From Roseovarius sp. Pro17 (GTDB lineage: Bacteria > Pseudomonadota > Alphaproteobacteria > Rhodobacterales > Rhodobacteraceae), in contig NZ_CP141179.1 in the NCBI RefSeq assembly GCF_035599575.1, positions 496,001 through 560,000 of the forward strand: 64,000 bases of DNA, read 5' to 3'. Numbering within the stretch: the first letter of the stretch is position 1; every line of letters starts with the position of its first letter. The notes beneath the pieces are model-generated. The model ran no database searches. It was not told the origin of the DNA and worked only from the letters and a program-made list of their open reading frames with translations. Of this stretch, positions 9,759 through 18,717 are shown piece by piece. The position numbers and the translations under genes are program-made.

Positions 9759-9801
9759 GACGCGCCAGACCAGACCGGATTTGCATCAGGAGTTACAACA
9801 G

Positions 9802-10824
9802 ATGGGCTATCGAGTCGCCGTCGTCGGTGCCACGGGCAATGTGGGCCGCGAAATGCTGAATATCATGGCCGAGCGCCAGTTCCCCGCCGATGAGGTGGTC
9901 GCGCTGGCCAGCCGTAAATCCATGGGCAGCGAGGTCAGCTATGGTGACAAGACGCTCAAGACCAAGGATCTGGATGCGTTCGATTTTACTGGCTGGGACA
10001 TCGCGCTTTTTGCCATCGGCTCAGACGCGACCAAGATCTATGCGCCCAAGGCGACCAAAGCCGGGTGCATCGTGATCGATAACAGCTCGCTCTATCGCTA
10101 CGACCCGGACGTGCCGCTGGTCGTGCCGGAGGTGAACCCCGAAGCGGTCGAGATGGTCCACAAGAAGAACATCATCGCGAATCCCAACTGCTCGACCGCG
10201 CAGATGGTTGTTGCGCTGAAACCCCTCCATGACCGGGCGAAAATCAAGCGCGTCGTCGTCAGCACCTACCAGTCCGTCAGCGGCGCCGGTAAGGAGGGCA
10301 TTGATGAGCTGTGGGACCAGACCAAGAGCATCTACAACCCCACCGACGACAAGCCGGCCAAAAAATTCACCAAGCAAATCGCCTTCAACGTGATTCCGCA
10401 TATCGACGTTTTCATGGATAGCGGTGACACGAAAGAAGAGTGGAAGATGGTCGCTGAGACCAAGAAGATCCTGGATTCCAAGATTAAGGTGACGGCCACC
10501 TGCGTGCGCGTCCCGGTCTTTGTCGGCCACTCCGAGGCGATCAATATCGAGTTTGAGGAATTCCTCGACGAGGATGAGGCGCGCGATATCCTGCGCGAGT
10601 CGCCCGGCATCATGGTGATCGACAAGCGTCAGGACGGCGGCTACGTCACGCCCATTGAGTGCGTCGGCGATTTTGCCACCTTCATCAGCCGCATCCGGCA
10701 GGACAGCACGATCGAGAATGGCCTGAACCTGTGGTGTGTGTCCGACAACCTGCGCAAGGGCGCGGCCCTCAATGCCGTGCAGATCGCCGAAACGCTTGGC
10801 CAGCGCGTGTTGAAAAAGGGCTAG
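9802..10824 (+). CDS. asd: Aspartate-semialdehyde dehydrogenase
   Basis: 340 residues. It reduces aspartyl phosphate to aspartate semialdehyde with NADPH, the branch point to lysine/diaminopimelate, threonine and methionine. The Rossmann motif VVGATGNVGREM (7-18), nucleophile Cys130 in NPNCST and a C-terminal RVPVFVGHSEA with the catalytic His are all seen. The ATG at 9802 has AGGAG ten bases upstream; a longer open frame overlapping the MFS gene is not used. It complements dapA at 27.2 kb in the lysine pathway, though the two are not linked. Confidence 0.97.
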   Translation: MGYRVAVVGATGNVGREMLNIMAERQFPADEVVALASRKSMGSEVSYGDKTLKTKDLDAFDFTGWDIALFAIGSDATKIYAPKATKAGCIVIDNSSLYRYDPDVPLVVPEVNPEAVEMVHKKNIIANPNCSTAQMVVALKPLHDRAKIKRVVVSTYQSVSGAGKEGIDELWDQTKSIYNPTDDKPAKKFTKQIAFNVIPHIDVFMDSGDTKEEWKMVAETKKILDSKIKVTATCVRVPVFVGHSEAINIEFEEFLDEDEARDILRESPGIMVIDKRQDGGYVTPIECVGDFATFISRIRQDSTIENGLNLWCVSDNLRKGAALNAVQIAETLGQRVLKKG

Positions 10825-10845
10825 GGCAACCTGCACACCCCTATG

Positions 10846-10869
10846 TCCGGCGCAGTGCGTTGCGCCGGA
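10846..10869 (+). terminator. Hairpin after asd
   Basis: TCCGGCGCA and TGCGCCGGA form a perfect 9-bp stem with a 6-nt loop, 21 bases after the asd stop. Only a weak T-rich tail follows (TGTTGCACTTTG). It is a plausible but imperfect intrinsic terminator. The rest of the 215-bp gap to the next gene shows no coding signal. Confidence 0.4.
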
Positions 10870-11039
10870 TGTTGCACTTTGCGCCTCTTGGCGCAGCATT
10901 TTCAATCTCGCGGCATCCACCCCCTCATTGCGCCTCGCGGCGGTCAAAATAGCGTTAATCCGCGCATTCTATTTCGGATCTCCTTGCAATCCTGCCCGCC
11001 GCGCCGAAAGCTGATGGGGCCCCGCCAGAGGATCTCACC

Positions 11040-12665
11040 ATGCGCACTTCAATCCTGACCCTGACTTTTGCCCTCGCCTTGCCGACCGTCCTTATGGCCG
11101 AGGACATCCCCCTTACCAGCCGTGTCAGCGACGTCACGCTCTATCCGCAGGGCGCGACCATCCTGCGCAAGGTGCCTTTTACCGCCCCCACCGGGCAGCA
11201 TGATCTGATTCTGCTCGATCTGCCGCAGGACACTGATTTGCAAACCGTCCGCGTCAGCGTCACAGGCGCCCAGATGGGCAGTGTCACCACCCGCCGTGAC
11301 GCCCAGCCGCCGCGCGGCGAGCGCCAGAGTGCCGCCATCGAGGCCGCCCGCGATGAGGTTGAGCGCCGCGAAGAGGCACTTGCTGCTGCTCGCGCCGACA
11401 TCGCGCGCATCCGCCTCGCAGTGGATGCCGCTAACGCTCAGGTCGCTTTTCTAGCGCAGTTGGGCCAGGGCGATGGCATTGCGGCGCAGGACGTCGCGAC
11501 CCTGCGGGATCTGTCGCAGATGATCGGCGCGCAAACCCTCGCCGCGCGCGAGGCCGCCCATGACGCCGCCCGCGAGGCCGAGCGCGCCGAGCGTGACCTG
11601 AAGGACCAGATCGAAGCGCTGGAAGAGGCGCGACAAGCGCTGGCCGCGCTGGTGCCCGAGGACGAGAACCGCGCGATGCTGGCCGTTTCCATCACTGCAG
11701 CGGACGACACGACAGGCACGTTGGAGGTCACGTACCAGACTTGGAGCGCTGGCTGGTCGCCGGTCTACGACATGACCTTGGCGCGCGAGACAGGCACATT
11801 GGATATCGCGCGTGGCGCTTATCTGCGCCAGAACACGGGCGAGAATTGGCAGGACGTTTCGCTGACCCTCTCGACCGTGCGCCCCAGTGGCCAGACCCGG
11901 CCCAGCGAAATCGGCCCGCTTTTGCGCCGTATAGGGCCGCCACTACAACTGTTGCGCAAGGAGAGTATGGGCGCCGAAATGGACATGATGGCCATGGCCG
12001 AGTCTGCGCCGGCCCCGTCGATCATCGCCGCGTCGGCAAAGTTCGACGGGTTGGCGGTGACCTATGACTACGCGCCACCCGTTACCATCGCCTCGGGCGC
12101 CGATGCGCTGCGCATCGCGCTGGGTAGCCTTAGCACGCAGGCCGAAATTCAAGCCCGCGCTGTGCCGCTCTATGATGAAAGCGCGTTCCTTGTCGCCGAT
12201 TTCACCAACGATATGGGTGAGTTGATCCTGCCGGGCGAGACGCATTTCTATCTGGATGCGACCTATGTCGGCATGGCTCAGAGCCAGCTGATCGCGGCCG
12301 GGGCCGAGAGCGAGGCCTCGTTCGGCCCCATCGACGGGCTGCGTCTGATCCGCACGGCGCTGGACCGTGAAGAAGGCGATAGCGGGCTGATTCGCAAATC
12401 CAGCGATCTGACCGAAACCGCGCGGATCAAAGTCGAGAACCTGACAGATCGCGCCTGGCCGGTTCGGCTGCTGGACCGCGTGCCTTATTCCGAACAGGAA
12501 AAACTGAGCATCGACTGGAAGGCCGATCCGCGCCCCGACGAGGTGGATGTAGACGATCAGACCGGCGTGCTGGCGTGGGAGTTTGAGCTTGCACCGGGTG
12601 AGGCGCGCGATCTGGTGCTGGAATATGACATGCAATGGCCCGAGGATCAGGTGCTGCGGCCATAG
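11040..12665 (+). CDS. DUF4139 domain protein, exported
   Basis: 541 residues. A signal peptide (1-19) ends in VLMA before EDIPL. The N-terminal domain (about 20-90, SRVSDVTLYPQGATILRKV) matches the DUF4140 part of the MuiA/DUF4139 family. A long Ala/Arg/Glu coiled coil follows (about 95-205), then the DUF4139 beta-rich domain starting near TLEVTYQTWSAGWSPVYDM and running to the C-terminus. Family members have been called mucoidy-inhibitor homologues, but the biochemical role is unknown. AGAGGA precedes the ATG by 7-8 bases. It appears to be a single-gene unit. Confidence 0.8.
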   Translation: MRTSILTLTFALALPTVLMAEDIPLTSRVSDVTLYPQGATILRKVPFTAPTGQHDLILLDLPQDTDLQTVRVSVTGAQMGSVTTRRDAQPPRGERQSAAIEAARDEVERREEALAAARADIARIRLAVDAANAQVAFLAQLGQGDGIAAQDVATLRDLSQMIGAQTLAAREAAHDAAREAERAERDLKDQIEALEEARQALAALVPEDENRAMLAVSITAADDTTGTLEVTYQTWSAGWSPVYDMTLARETGTLDIARGAYLRQNTGENWQDVSLTLSTVRPSGQTRPSEIGPLLRRIGPPLQLLRKESMGAEMDMMAMAESAPAPSIIAASAKFDGLAVTYDYAPPVTIASGADALRIALGSLSTQAEIQARAVPLYDESAFLVADFTNDMGELILPGETHFYLDATYVGMAQSQLIAAGAESEASFGPIDGLRLIRTALDREEGDSGLIRKSSDLTETARIKVENLTDRAWPVRLLDRVPYSEQEKLSIDWKADPRPDEVDVDDQTGVLAWEFELAPGEARDLVLEYDMQWPEDQVLRP

Positions 12666-12682
12666 TGGGCCGTCTGGCTTTT

Positions 12683-12801
12683 CCTAAAGCGTTTCGCGAA
12701 GAACCTGAATCACGGATTTTCGCGGAACGCGCGCGACATATCAGCGTTGTGCGCGTTTCGCCTTTGTCCGATGCCTCAGGTTAAAGACGAAACGCTTTAG
12801 G
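12683..12801. repeat. 119-bp structured inverted-repeat element (CCTAAAGCGTTTCG termini)
   Basis: The element starts CCTAAAGCGTTTCG and ends CGAAACGCTTTAGG, perfect 14-bp inverted ends. After five unmatched bases the arms pair again (AACCTGA with TCAGGTT). An inner dyad pairs GGAACGCGC with GCGCGTTTCGCC. It fills the space between the convergent DUF4139 and recR genes, and its right end provides the recR stop codon. Related pieces lie at 17787-17803 and 18563-18605. Confidence 0.8.
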
Positions 12802-13396
12802 GCTGGATATCCTTGCGTGCGCTGAGGGCCGCGCTGATCGTGCCGTCGTCCAGATAATCCAGCTCGCCACCGATGGGCACGCCTTGGGCCAGCGATGTGA
12901 GGCGCACACGCCCCTCGACCTGGTCGGCGATGTAATGCGCGGTCGTCTGTCCGTCGATGGTAGCGGCGAGGGCGAGGATCACCTCAGTGATGCCCTCGCT
13001 TTCGATGCGGTCGATCATGGTGGGGATACGCAATTGTTCAGGGCCGACCTGATCCAGCGCGCTCAGCGTGCCGCCGAGGACGTGATAGCGTCCCTTGAAG
13101 GCGCCGCCACGTTCCATCGCCCATAGGTCTGCGACGGTTTCGACGACGCAGAGAATGCCATTGGCCCGCTTTGGCGCGAGACAGATATCACAGATTTCAA
13201 CGGTCCCGATGTTGCCGCAGATGGTGCATTCGCGGGCCGTGGCAGCGACCTTTTGCATCATGTCGGCTAGTGGCAGCAATTTCATCTCGCGCTTGGCGAT
13301 CAGGTGCAGCACCGCGCGCCGCGCCGAGCGGGGGCCAAGGCCCGGCAGCCTTGCCATCATCTCGATCAGACTGTCGATATCGCGGGTCGAACTCAA
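12797..13396 (-). CDS. recR: Recombination mediator RecR
   Basis: 199 residues, full length. With RecO and RecF it helps load RecA on gapped DNA. It shows the N-terminal helix-hairpin-helix ([16 protein letters not shown], about 17-32), a four-cysteine zinc finger (CTIC to CDIC, 57-72) and a Toprim domain with [12 protein letters not shown] and the Walker-B-like C-terminus. ybaB and dnaX lie upstream on the same strand, the classic dnaX-ybaB-recR order. The TAA stop is part of the 119-bp repeat element, so read-through is probably limited there. Confidence 0.96.
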   Translation of the reverse strand: MSSTRDIDSLIEMMARLPGLGPRSARRAVLHLIAKREMKLLPLADMMQKVAATARECTICGNIGTVEICDICLAPKRANGILCVVETVADLWAMERGGAFKGRYHVLGGTLSALDQVGPEQLRIPTMIDRIESEGITEVILALAATIDGQTTAHYIADQVEGRVRLTSLAQGVPIGGELDYLDDGTISAALSARKDIQP

Positions 13397-13427
13397 AGGG
13401 TGTGTCCTGACGGCCAGCGGCGGGAAC

Positions 13428-13461
13428 GCCTTCGGCGAGAGTATTTTGGGAACAATGAAAG
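13428..13461 (+). repeat. GAGTATTTT / GAACAATGAAAG intergenic repeat, copy
   Basis: GCCTTCGGCGAGAGTATTTT followed by GGGAACAATGAAAG. It lies in the 83-bp gap between ybaB and recR and is oriented opposite to both genes, so a simple terminator role for ybaB is not obvious. It is near-identical to the copies at 30274-30307 and 44828-44863. Confidence 0.6.
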
Positions 13462-13479
13462 ACGCGGGCGCGCCGCCAT

Positions 13480-13824
13480 TCAGAAGGGCAGCTTCATGTC
13501 CTTTGGCAGGCCCATGCCCTCGGTCAGCTTGCCCATTTCCTCTTGGGCGCGGTCGCTGGCTTTGCCTTGGGCGTCCTTGATTGCGGCGAGGATGAGGTCT
13601 TCGACGACTTCCTTGTCGTCGCCGGAAAAGATACTGGGATCAATATCAAGGCTCTTTAGTTCGCCCTTGCAGGTGGCAACGGCCTTGACCAATCCAGCGC
13701 CACTTTCGCCAGTAACCGTTAGATTATGCATTTCCTCTTGCATTTCGGCCATCTTGGTCTGCATTTCCTGCGCAGCCTTCATCATCTTGGCCATGTCGCC
13801 CATCTGGCCCAATCCCTTGAACAT
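13480..13824 (-). CDS. ybaB: YbaB/EbfC nucleoid-associated protein
   Basis: 114 residues of the YbaB/EbfC family, small dimeric DNA-binding proteins of the nucleoid. The Met-rich N-terminal helix ([19 protein letters not shown]) and the [12 protein letters not shown] strand region are typical. The ATG at 13824 is chosen over one seven codons upstream because family members start MxKGL/FKGL. It lies between dnaX and recR, as in most bacteria. Confidence 0.94.
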   Translation of the reverse strand: MFKGLGQMGDMAKMMKAAQEMQTKMAEMQEEMHNLTVTGESGAGLVKAVATCKGELKSLDIDPSIFSGDDKEVVEDLILAAIKDAQGKASDRAQEEMGKLTEGMGLPKDMKLPF

Positions 13825-13917
13825 ATCCGTCTCCATTTCGATCAAAACGTCTGGCCCCTAGATACGTGTGCAGGGCATCGGGAACAAGGGTGGGGGCGCA
13901 ACAAGAGGACAGGGTTG

Positions 13918-15687
13918 TCAGTCCTCCTCGAAAGGGTCCCATTCATCCTCGACCTCGGGCAATGCCTCGGCCTGTGCCTCGTTTTCGATCTGGCGCGCGG
14001 TGCGGATCTCGATGATTTGCGCGCCGGGGAAGGCGTCCTTGACGGCCTGCACCAGCGGATGACCCTCGGCCTCGGCGCGTAGCGACAGCTCTTCGGCGTC
14101 GCGCACGCCTGCGATAGTTTCCTCGCCGCCCTCGTTGACCAGCGTCACCGCCCAGCGATTGCCGGTCCAGCGCTGGAGCGCGCCGCCGAGGCGCTGGGCC
14201 AGATCGTGCGGGGCCTTTTCGGTTGGAACAAACTCGATGCGGCCGGGCTGATAGGCGGCGAGTTGGACGCAGGTTTCAACCTCGACCAGCAGTTTGACGT
14301 CGCGGTTGGCACGGATCAGTTCGACGACGTGGTGGAATGTCGGGTAATGCGCGAGCGCGGCGTCAGCTGCGACGGCGAGCGTTTGGCCCGCGCCATTGCT
14401 TGGGATCGCGCGCGGCTGCTGACCCTGAGGCTGGGGCGGCGCGTAAGTGCCCGATGAGGCATGAGTGCCGCCACCACCGCCCGTCGGGGCGGCTGTGCCA
14501 GAAGGCGGCCCGCTGGGCACTGGCGTGTCCTTGAGCTTGCGTAGCAACTCTTCGGGGCTGGGCAGGTCGGCCACGTGGGTCAGGCGAATCACGGCCATTT
14601 CTGCGGCCATCATGGCGTTGGGCGCGCCTGCGACCTCCTCAAGTGCCTTGAGCAGCATTTGCCACATGCGGGTGAGGACACGCATCGGCAGCGCTTCGGC
14701 CATTTGCAGACCGCGCGCGCGCTCGTCCGGGCCAATAGTGGGATCGTCGGCAGCCTCGGGCGTGATCTTGATGACCGACGTCCAGTGCGTGATTTCCGCC
14801 AGATCGCGCAGCACAGCCAGCGGGTCGGCCCCGTCTGAATATTGCGCGCCCAGTTCTGTCAGCGCGCCCGCGGCGTCGCCCTTTAATATCAGATCAAAGA
14901 GGTCCAGAACGCGGCCCCGGTCGGCAAGGCCGAGCATCGCGCGGACCTGATCGGCGCCCGTTTCCCCCGCGCCGTGGCTGATGGCCTGATCCAAGAGCGA
15001 GGTGGCATCACGGGCTGATCCTTCGGCAGCGCGGGTGATGAGGGCCAGCGCGTCGTCGGTGATTTCGGCACCTTCCGCGATGGCGATCTTGCGCATGAGT
15101 TTCAGCATCACCTCGGGTTCGATCCGGCGCAGATCAAACCGCTGACAGCGACTGAGGACCGTCACCGGAACCTTGCGGATCTCGGTGGTGGCAAAGATGA
15201 ATTTGACGTGCGCGGGCGGCTCCTCAAGCGTTTTCAGCAGCGCGTTGAAGGCCGAGGTGCTGAGCATATGCACTTCGTCGATGATGTAGATCTTGTAGCG
15301 CGCGGATGCGGCGCGGTAGGCGACCGAATCGATGATCTCGCGGATGTCGCCGACACCTGTGCGGCTGGCGGCGTCCATTTCCAGCACATCGACATGGCGG
15401 CCTTCGACGATGGCGCTGCAATGCTCGCAAACGCCACAAGGCTCGGTCGTGGGACCGCCATTGCCGTCGGTGCCGATGCAGTTCATGCCCTTGGCGATGA
15501 TGCGGGCCGTCGACGTCTTGCCGGTCCCGCGGATGCCGGTCAAGATGAACGCCTGCGCGATGCGATCCGCCTCGAACGCGTTTTTCAGCGTGCGGACCAT
15601 CGCATCCTGCCCGACCAGATCGGCAAAGGTTTCGGGCCGGTATTTGCGGGCCAGAACGCGGTAGCCGGAGGGTTTCGTGTCGGTCAT
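13918..15687 (-). CDS. dnaX: DNA polymerase III subunit gamma/tau
   Basis: 589 residues. It is the clamp-loader ATPase subunit. Walker A is GIRGTGKTS (51-59), the four-cysteine zinc module is CIGTD…CGVCEHC, Walker B is IYIIDEVHML, and sensor 1 is FIFATTE. The C-terminal third has a Pro/Gly/Ala linker (SGPPSGTAAPTGGGGG) and a tau-like domain ending in an acidic tail. The ATG at 15687 gives MTDTKPSGYRVLARKYRP, the usual start; the 79 codons upstream are not coding in this frame. I saw no slippery A-rich heptamer for a gamma-producing frameshift. Confidence 0.96.
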   Translation of the reverse strand: MTDTKPSGYRVLARKYRPETFADLVGQDAMVRTLKNAFEADRIAQAFILTGIRGTGKTSTARIIAKGMNCIGTDGNGGPTTEPCGVCEHCSAIVEGRHVDVLEMDAASRTGVGDIREIIDSVAYRAASARYKIYIIDEVHMLSTSAFNALLKTLEEPPAHVKFIFATTEIRKVPVTVLSRCQRFDLRRIEPEVMLKLMRKIAIAEGAEITDDALALITRAAEGSARDATSLLDQAISHGAGETGADQVRAMLGLADRGRVLDLFDLILKGDAAGALTELGAQYSDGADPLAVLRDLAEITHWTSVIKITPEAADDPTIGPDERARGLQMAEALPMRVLTRMWQMLLKALEEVAGAPNAMMAAEMAVIRLTHVADLPSPEELLRKLKDTPVPSGPPSGTAAPTGGGGGTHASSGTYAPPQPQGQQPRAIPSNGAGQTLAVAADAALAHYPTFHHVVELIRANRDVKLLVEVETCVQLAAYQPGRIEFVPTEKAPHDLAQRLGGALQRWTGNRWAVTLVNEGGEETIAGVRDAEELSLRAEAEGHPLVQAVKDAFPGAQIIEIRTARQIENEAQAEALPEVEDEWDPFEED

Positions 15688-15766
15688 GTGGGGCCGCCTG
15701 CTGGAATCGGGATGTGTCGGCGGCAAGGTAGGCGCGCGGCGCGCCCGCGTCCACCCGCCCTGCTGA

Positions 15767-16132
15767 TCACAGCATCCACAATACGGCGCCAGTGCCAATC
15801 GTGGCGAGGCTGAGCAGCGTCGCGAGGCAGCGGAAATTTTTTGAACCTGCCGCCTCGGCGTCGCGGCAGGTGAGGCGCTCATGCGTCTTGAAAGCCTGAT
15901 TGGCGGCGGTCCAGTAGATCGCAATTGCGGTTATCAGGAACAGGCTGGCGACGGCCTTGGCCGCCCAAGTCGGCTCAAAGTCGCCGAACACGGCCTTGAG
16001 TGCGATCGCGACGCCGACCGCGCCCAGCCCGAGGCCCATCCACGAATTGAACGTGCGCTCATTGGCCATGATGGTGCGGTCTTCGGCCCAGTCGGTGCGC
16101 TGTTCAGCCTTGTCGTTCTTGTCGCTCATCAT
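15767..16132 (-). CDS. DUF202 (YidH-type) membrane protein
   Basis: 121 residues of the YidH/DUF202 family. The signature RTIMANERTFNSWMGLGL (about 19-36) leads into the first of three transmembrane helices (about 32-50, 60-80, 102-120). The N-terminus is charged and cytoplasmic. The function is unknown. It lies upstream of dnaX on the same strand with an 80-bp gap. The start could be either of the first two Met codons. Confidence 0.82.
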   Translation of the reverse strand: MMSDKNDKAEQRTDWAEDRTIMANERTFNSWMGLGLGAVGVAIALKAVFGDFEPTWAAKAVASLFLITAIAIYWTAANQAFKTHERLTCRDAEAAGSKNFRCLATLLSLATIGTGAVLWML

Positions 16133-16238
16133 GGAACGCTATGCCATGTGCGTGCGTTTGGCGACAAGGGTTTTTCTGGCGCGCGGTGCGCGGAACGTTA
16201 TGGTATATGCCTAAGCCACATTGATCGGAGCCTATGGA

Positions 16239-17081
16239 ATGAGACTGAAGGGATTGCGCCGCAGCCGCAACGTCGAGGATCGCCGTCGCTCTGGCGGTAG
16301 GGGGGTACGCGGCGCGGGGATCGGCGGCGTTGGCATGATCGTGGTGCTTGCCATCGGGTATTTCGCCGGGATCGACGTGACGCCCCTGCTGCAGGGCGGC
16401 GGGCAGGTGCAAACATCCGCACCCCGCGAACTGAGCGCCGAGGAAGAGCGCGCAGCAGATTTCAGCGCGCGCGTTCTGGCCAGCACCGAAGAAGTCTGGA
16501 GCGATCTGATGCCGCAACAAGTGGGACAGGAGTATCACCCGCCAGTGATGGTTCTTTATTCAGGCATCACGCGCAGCCCCTGCGGCGGTGCATCCGGGGC
16601 AACCGGGCCGTTCTACTGCCCGGCGGATCGCAAGGCGTATCTGGACACAGAATTTTTCGCCACCCTGTCGCAGCGACTGGGCGCGCGCGGCGATTTCGCT
16701 GCTGCCTACGTGATTGCCCACGAGGTCGCCCACCATGTGCAGAACGAACTGGGCATTTTAGGACAAGTGAGCGAGGCGCGCCAGGCCAGCAGCGAGCGGC
16801 AGGCCAACGCACTGACCGTCCGGCTGGAATTGCAGGCCGATTGCCTCAGCGGCGTCTGGGCGCAAGCGGTCGATAGTCTGCTGGAGCCGGGCGATCTGGA
16901 TGAGGCATTGAACGCCGCGCGCCGGATTGGAGACGACCACCTTCAGCGGCAGGCGGGGCGTGTACCGCAACCGCACACCTTTACCCACGGCACGTCCGAG
17001 CAGCGCTCGCGCTGGTTCGCGACGGGCTATGACAGCGGACAGATGGGCGCCTGCGATACCTTCGGCACCGAGCAGTTGTAG
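16239..17081 (+). CDS. Zinc metallopeptidase, YpfJ/neutral-zinc family
   Basis: 280 residues. A basic N-terminus (MRLKGLRRSRNVEDRRR) is followed by one transmembrane helix (about 27-44) and a C-terminal peptidase domain. The zinc motif HEVAHH lies at 161-166, and the family's paired cysteines appear in SPCGG (114-118) and FYCPAD (125-130). It is predicted to be a membrane-anchored, periplasm-facing protease of unknown substrate. GGAG eight bases upstream supports the ATG at 16239. The phosphatase gene begins 11 bases after the stop. Confidence 0.88.
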   Translation: MRLKGLRRSRNVEDRRRSGGRGVRGAGIGGVGMIVVLAIGYFAGIDVTPLLQGGGQVQTSAPRELSAEEERAADFSARVLASTEEVWSDLMPQQVGQEYHPPVMVLYSGITRSPCGGASGATGPFYCPADRKAYLDTEFFATLSQRLGARGDFAAAYVIAHEVAHHVQNELGILGQVSEARQASSERQANALTVRLELQADCLSGVWAQAVDSLLEPGDLDEALNAARRIGDDHLQRQAGRVPQPHTFTHGTSEQRSRWFATGYDSGQMGACDTFGTEQL

Positions 17082-17091
17082 GTGTGGGCGG

Positions 17092-17598
17092 GTGACTGGC
17101 TTTGTCATCCACGCCTTGCCGGTGCTGCGCGGCATCCTCGCGCTATCGCCGCTGCCGGGGACAGGGGGCGACTATGCTGGCGATCTGGCTCATTTAAAGG
17201 ATTGGCAGCCCGCGATGGTGATGACGCTGGCGACGCTGGCCGAGATGGTGGCCGCCGGGGCGGGCGAACTGGGTCATGACGTCACCCATGTTGGCACGCG
17301 CTGGGTGCATCTGCCGGTGCCGGATTACGGCGTGCCGGATGCCGCTGGCGATGCGCGTTGGCGCAAGGCTGCGCCGGTTGCGCTGTCGGCGCTGCGCGGC
17401 GGCGGGCGGGTGCTGATCCAATGCCGGGGCGGCTGCGGGCGATCAGGCATGGCCACGCTGCGATTGATGATCACGGCCGGCGAGGCGCCCGAATCGGCAC
17501 TGGCACGGTTGCGCGACGTGCGTCCCTGCGCTGTGGAAACCAAGGCGCAGATGCGCTGGGCCATGCGGGATGTCGGTCAAAGTGGCGCTGGAGGGTAA
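17092..17598 (+). CDS. Small cysteine (tyrosine/dual-specificity type) phosphatase
   Basis: 168 residues. The CX5R phosphatase loop is CRGGCGRSG, with Cys111 and Arg117; the usual preceding His is Gln110. A general acid Asp78 lies in LPVPDYG, 33 residues earlier, the spacing expected for dual-specificity phosphatases. The start is GTG at 17092, because the ORF upstream only reads through the protease gene in another frame. The 10-bp gap to the zinc protease suggests cotranscription. The substrate is unknown. The SRP RNA gene lies three bases downstream on the other strand. Confidence 0.8.
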   Translation: MTGFVIHALPVLRGILALSPLPGTGGDYAGDLAHLKDWQPAMVMTLATLAEMVAAGAGELGHDVTHVGTRWVHLPVPDYGVPDAAGDARWRKAAPVALSALRGGGRVLIQCRGGCGRSGMATLRLMITAGEAPESALARLRDVRPCAVETKAQMRWAMRDVGQSGAGG

Positions 17599-17601
17599 GG
17601 T

Positions 17602-17695
17602 GAGAGGCTGGACAACGACCCAAGCGAGGCTCGTTACGGCTGCTTCCTTCCGGATCTGACCGGGTTGGCGAGGTGCCTGCCCGCGCCAACCTCTC
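17602..17695 (-). ncRNA. ffs: Signal recognition particle RNA, small bacterial 4.5S type
   Basis: Read on the minus strand, the segment contains GGTCAGATCCGGAAGGAAGC, the universally conserved SRP domain with the GGAA tetraloop and symmetric loop that bind Ffh. The ends pair as GAGAGGTTGG with CCAGCCTCTC, giving a closed hairpin of 94 nt. This is the expected size for the alphaproteobacterial type. The neighbours are convergent in part, and no protein frame covers it. Confidence 0.95.
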
Positions 17696-17768
17696 GACGG
17701 ATCAGATAATGGGGATGGGGCTGCATTGCAAGAGGGGCCTGCGTCATGACCACCGCTGCACATATCGC

Positions 17769-17803
17769 GCCTCCGGCGGGAGTATTTTCGCGAAACGCTT
17801 TAG
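17769..17803 (+). repeat. Junction of two intergenic repeat families
   Basis: CTCCGGCGGGAGTATTTT, the first half of the GAGTATTTT element, runs directly into CGCGAAACGCTTTAG, the right end of the GCGTTTCG element. The last bases include the ygfZ stop codon on the minus strand, exactly as the longer element supplies the recR stop. Confidence 0.6.
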
Positions 17804-18531
17804 TCCAGCGGATAGGTCAGTTCAGCCTGTGCGGCCTGCATCGGTCCTGTGGCGCGATCAAAGCGCAGATAAGCAATCGCGCGGTTCCCGGACTGGGTAT
17901 AGAGCGTGCCGACCGGCTTGTCGTTTGCCGTGATTTCGGTTCCGGCGGGGGCCACGCCCTGGATTCCGGCGATGGCGAGACCTTTGCGCAGTTCGGTCTT
18001 GTGCTTCATGCGGGCGGTGACCTCCTGACCGACATAGCAGCCCTTGCGGAAGTCGACGCCATGGAGCCGCTCAAATCCGGCCTCGAGGATGAAAGTATCA
18101 GGGGTCAGCTCAATCCCGGTCTCGGGGATGCAATGGGCCACGCGGATGGCGTCCCAATCCGTGCCGTCGTCGCCGGAAGTTTCACCATAGAGACGCCAGC
18201 CCATATCCGGATGACGCGGATCGGTCAGCGCGCCTTCGGGGGCAGGGCCAGTGCCGCGATACAGGTCGAGGTCCGTCTGGGTGATTTGCACATCCGCGCG
18301 CAGACGATACATATTCAGCCGTTGGATCAGGCCCGGTGCAAGGTCTGTCGTGACGTCGAGATGGATCGCGCCATCCCGCTCGAACAGGAAAAAGTCGGCC
18401 AGGTATTTGCCCTGCGGCGTCAGCATCGCGGTATAGACAAGGCCGCCAGACAGCTTTTCAATGTCGTTCGTGATCAACCCCTGAAGGAAGCTGCGTGCAT
18501 CCGCGCCGGTGATCTGGTGAATGGAGCGCAT
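17800..18531 (-). CDS. ygfZ: YgfZ/GcvT-like folate-binding protein
   Basis: 243 residues of the YgfZ family, folate-dependent proteins that help assemble or repair a subset of Fe-S enzymes. The diagnostic motif KGCYVGQE (about 162-169) with its cysteine is present, and the N-terminal ITGADARSFLQGLITNDI block matches the GcvT fold. It is shorter than E. coli YgfZ (326) but typical for alphaproteobacteria. It is probably cytoplasmic and monocistronic. The TAA stop lies inside a GCGTTTCG repeat. Confidence 0.92.
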   Translation of the reverse strand: MRSIHQITGADARSFLQGLITNDIEKLSGGLVYTAMLTPQGKYLADFFLFERDGAIHLDVTTDLAPGLIQRLNMYRLRADVQITQTDLDLYRGTGPAPEGALTDPRHPDMGWRLYGETSGDDGTDWDAIRVAHCIPETGIELTPDTFILEAGFERLHGVDFRKGCYVGQEVTARMKHKTELRKGLAIAGIQGVAPAGTEITANDKPVGTLYTQSGNRAIAYLRFDRATGPMQAAQAELTYPLD

Positions 18532-18562
18532 GGCTGCTACCTCTCTGGGCCTCGGTGCCTAA

Positions 18563-18605
18563 GCGTTTCGACATATTGCCCGATCAAGACGATATGTCGA
18601 AACGC
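18563..18605. repeat. Perfect 14-bp inverted repeat (GCGTTTCGACATAT)
   Basis: GCGTTTCGACATAT and ATATGTCGAAACGC flank a 15-nt loop in the gap between the divergent ygfZ and GT2 genes. It shares GCGTTTCG and GACATAT with the 119-bp element at 12683-12801, so it is probably a relative or deletion form. Confidence 0.75.
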
Positions 18606-18717
18606 CCATGACGTATCAATGGTTTTCGCGTTTCAAATTCAAGTTGTATTTCAAAATGAACTCTAAACGTTCTAGTCTCATAGAGGATGCGGGGGCGGGG
18701 CGACAGGGGGGCTGACA

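Noticed and set aside
13918..15687. Programmed frameshift in dnaX
   Set aside because: No A-rich slippery heptamer seen in the region where gamma would end.
17746..17803. Short frame starting MTTAAHIAPPAGVF
   Set aside because: It runs through two intergenic repeat elements and has no ribosome-binding site or stop of its own before ygfZ.
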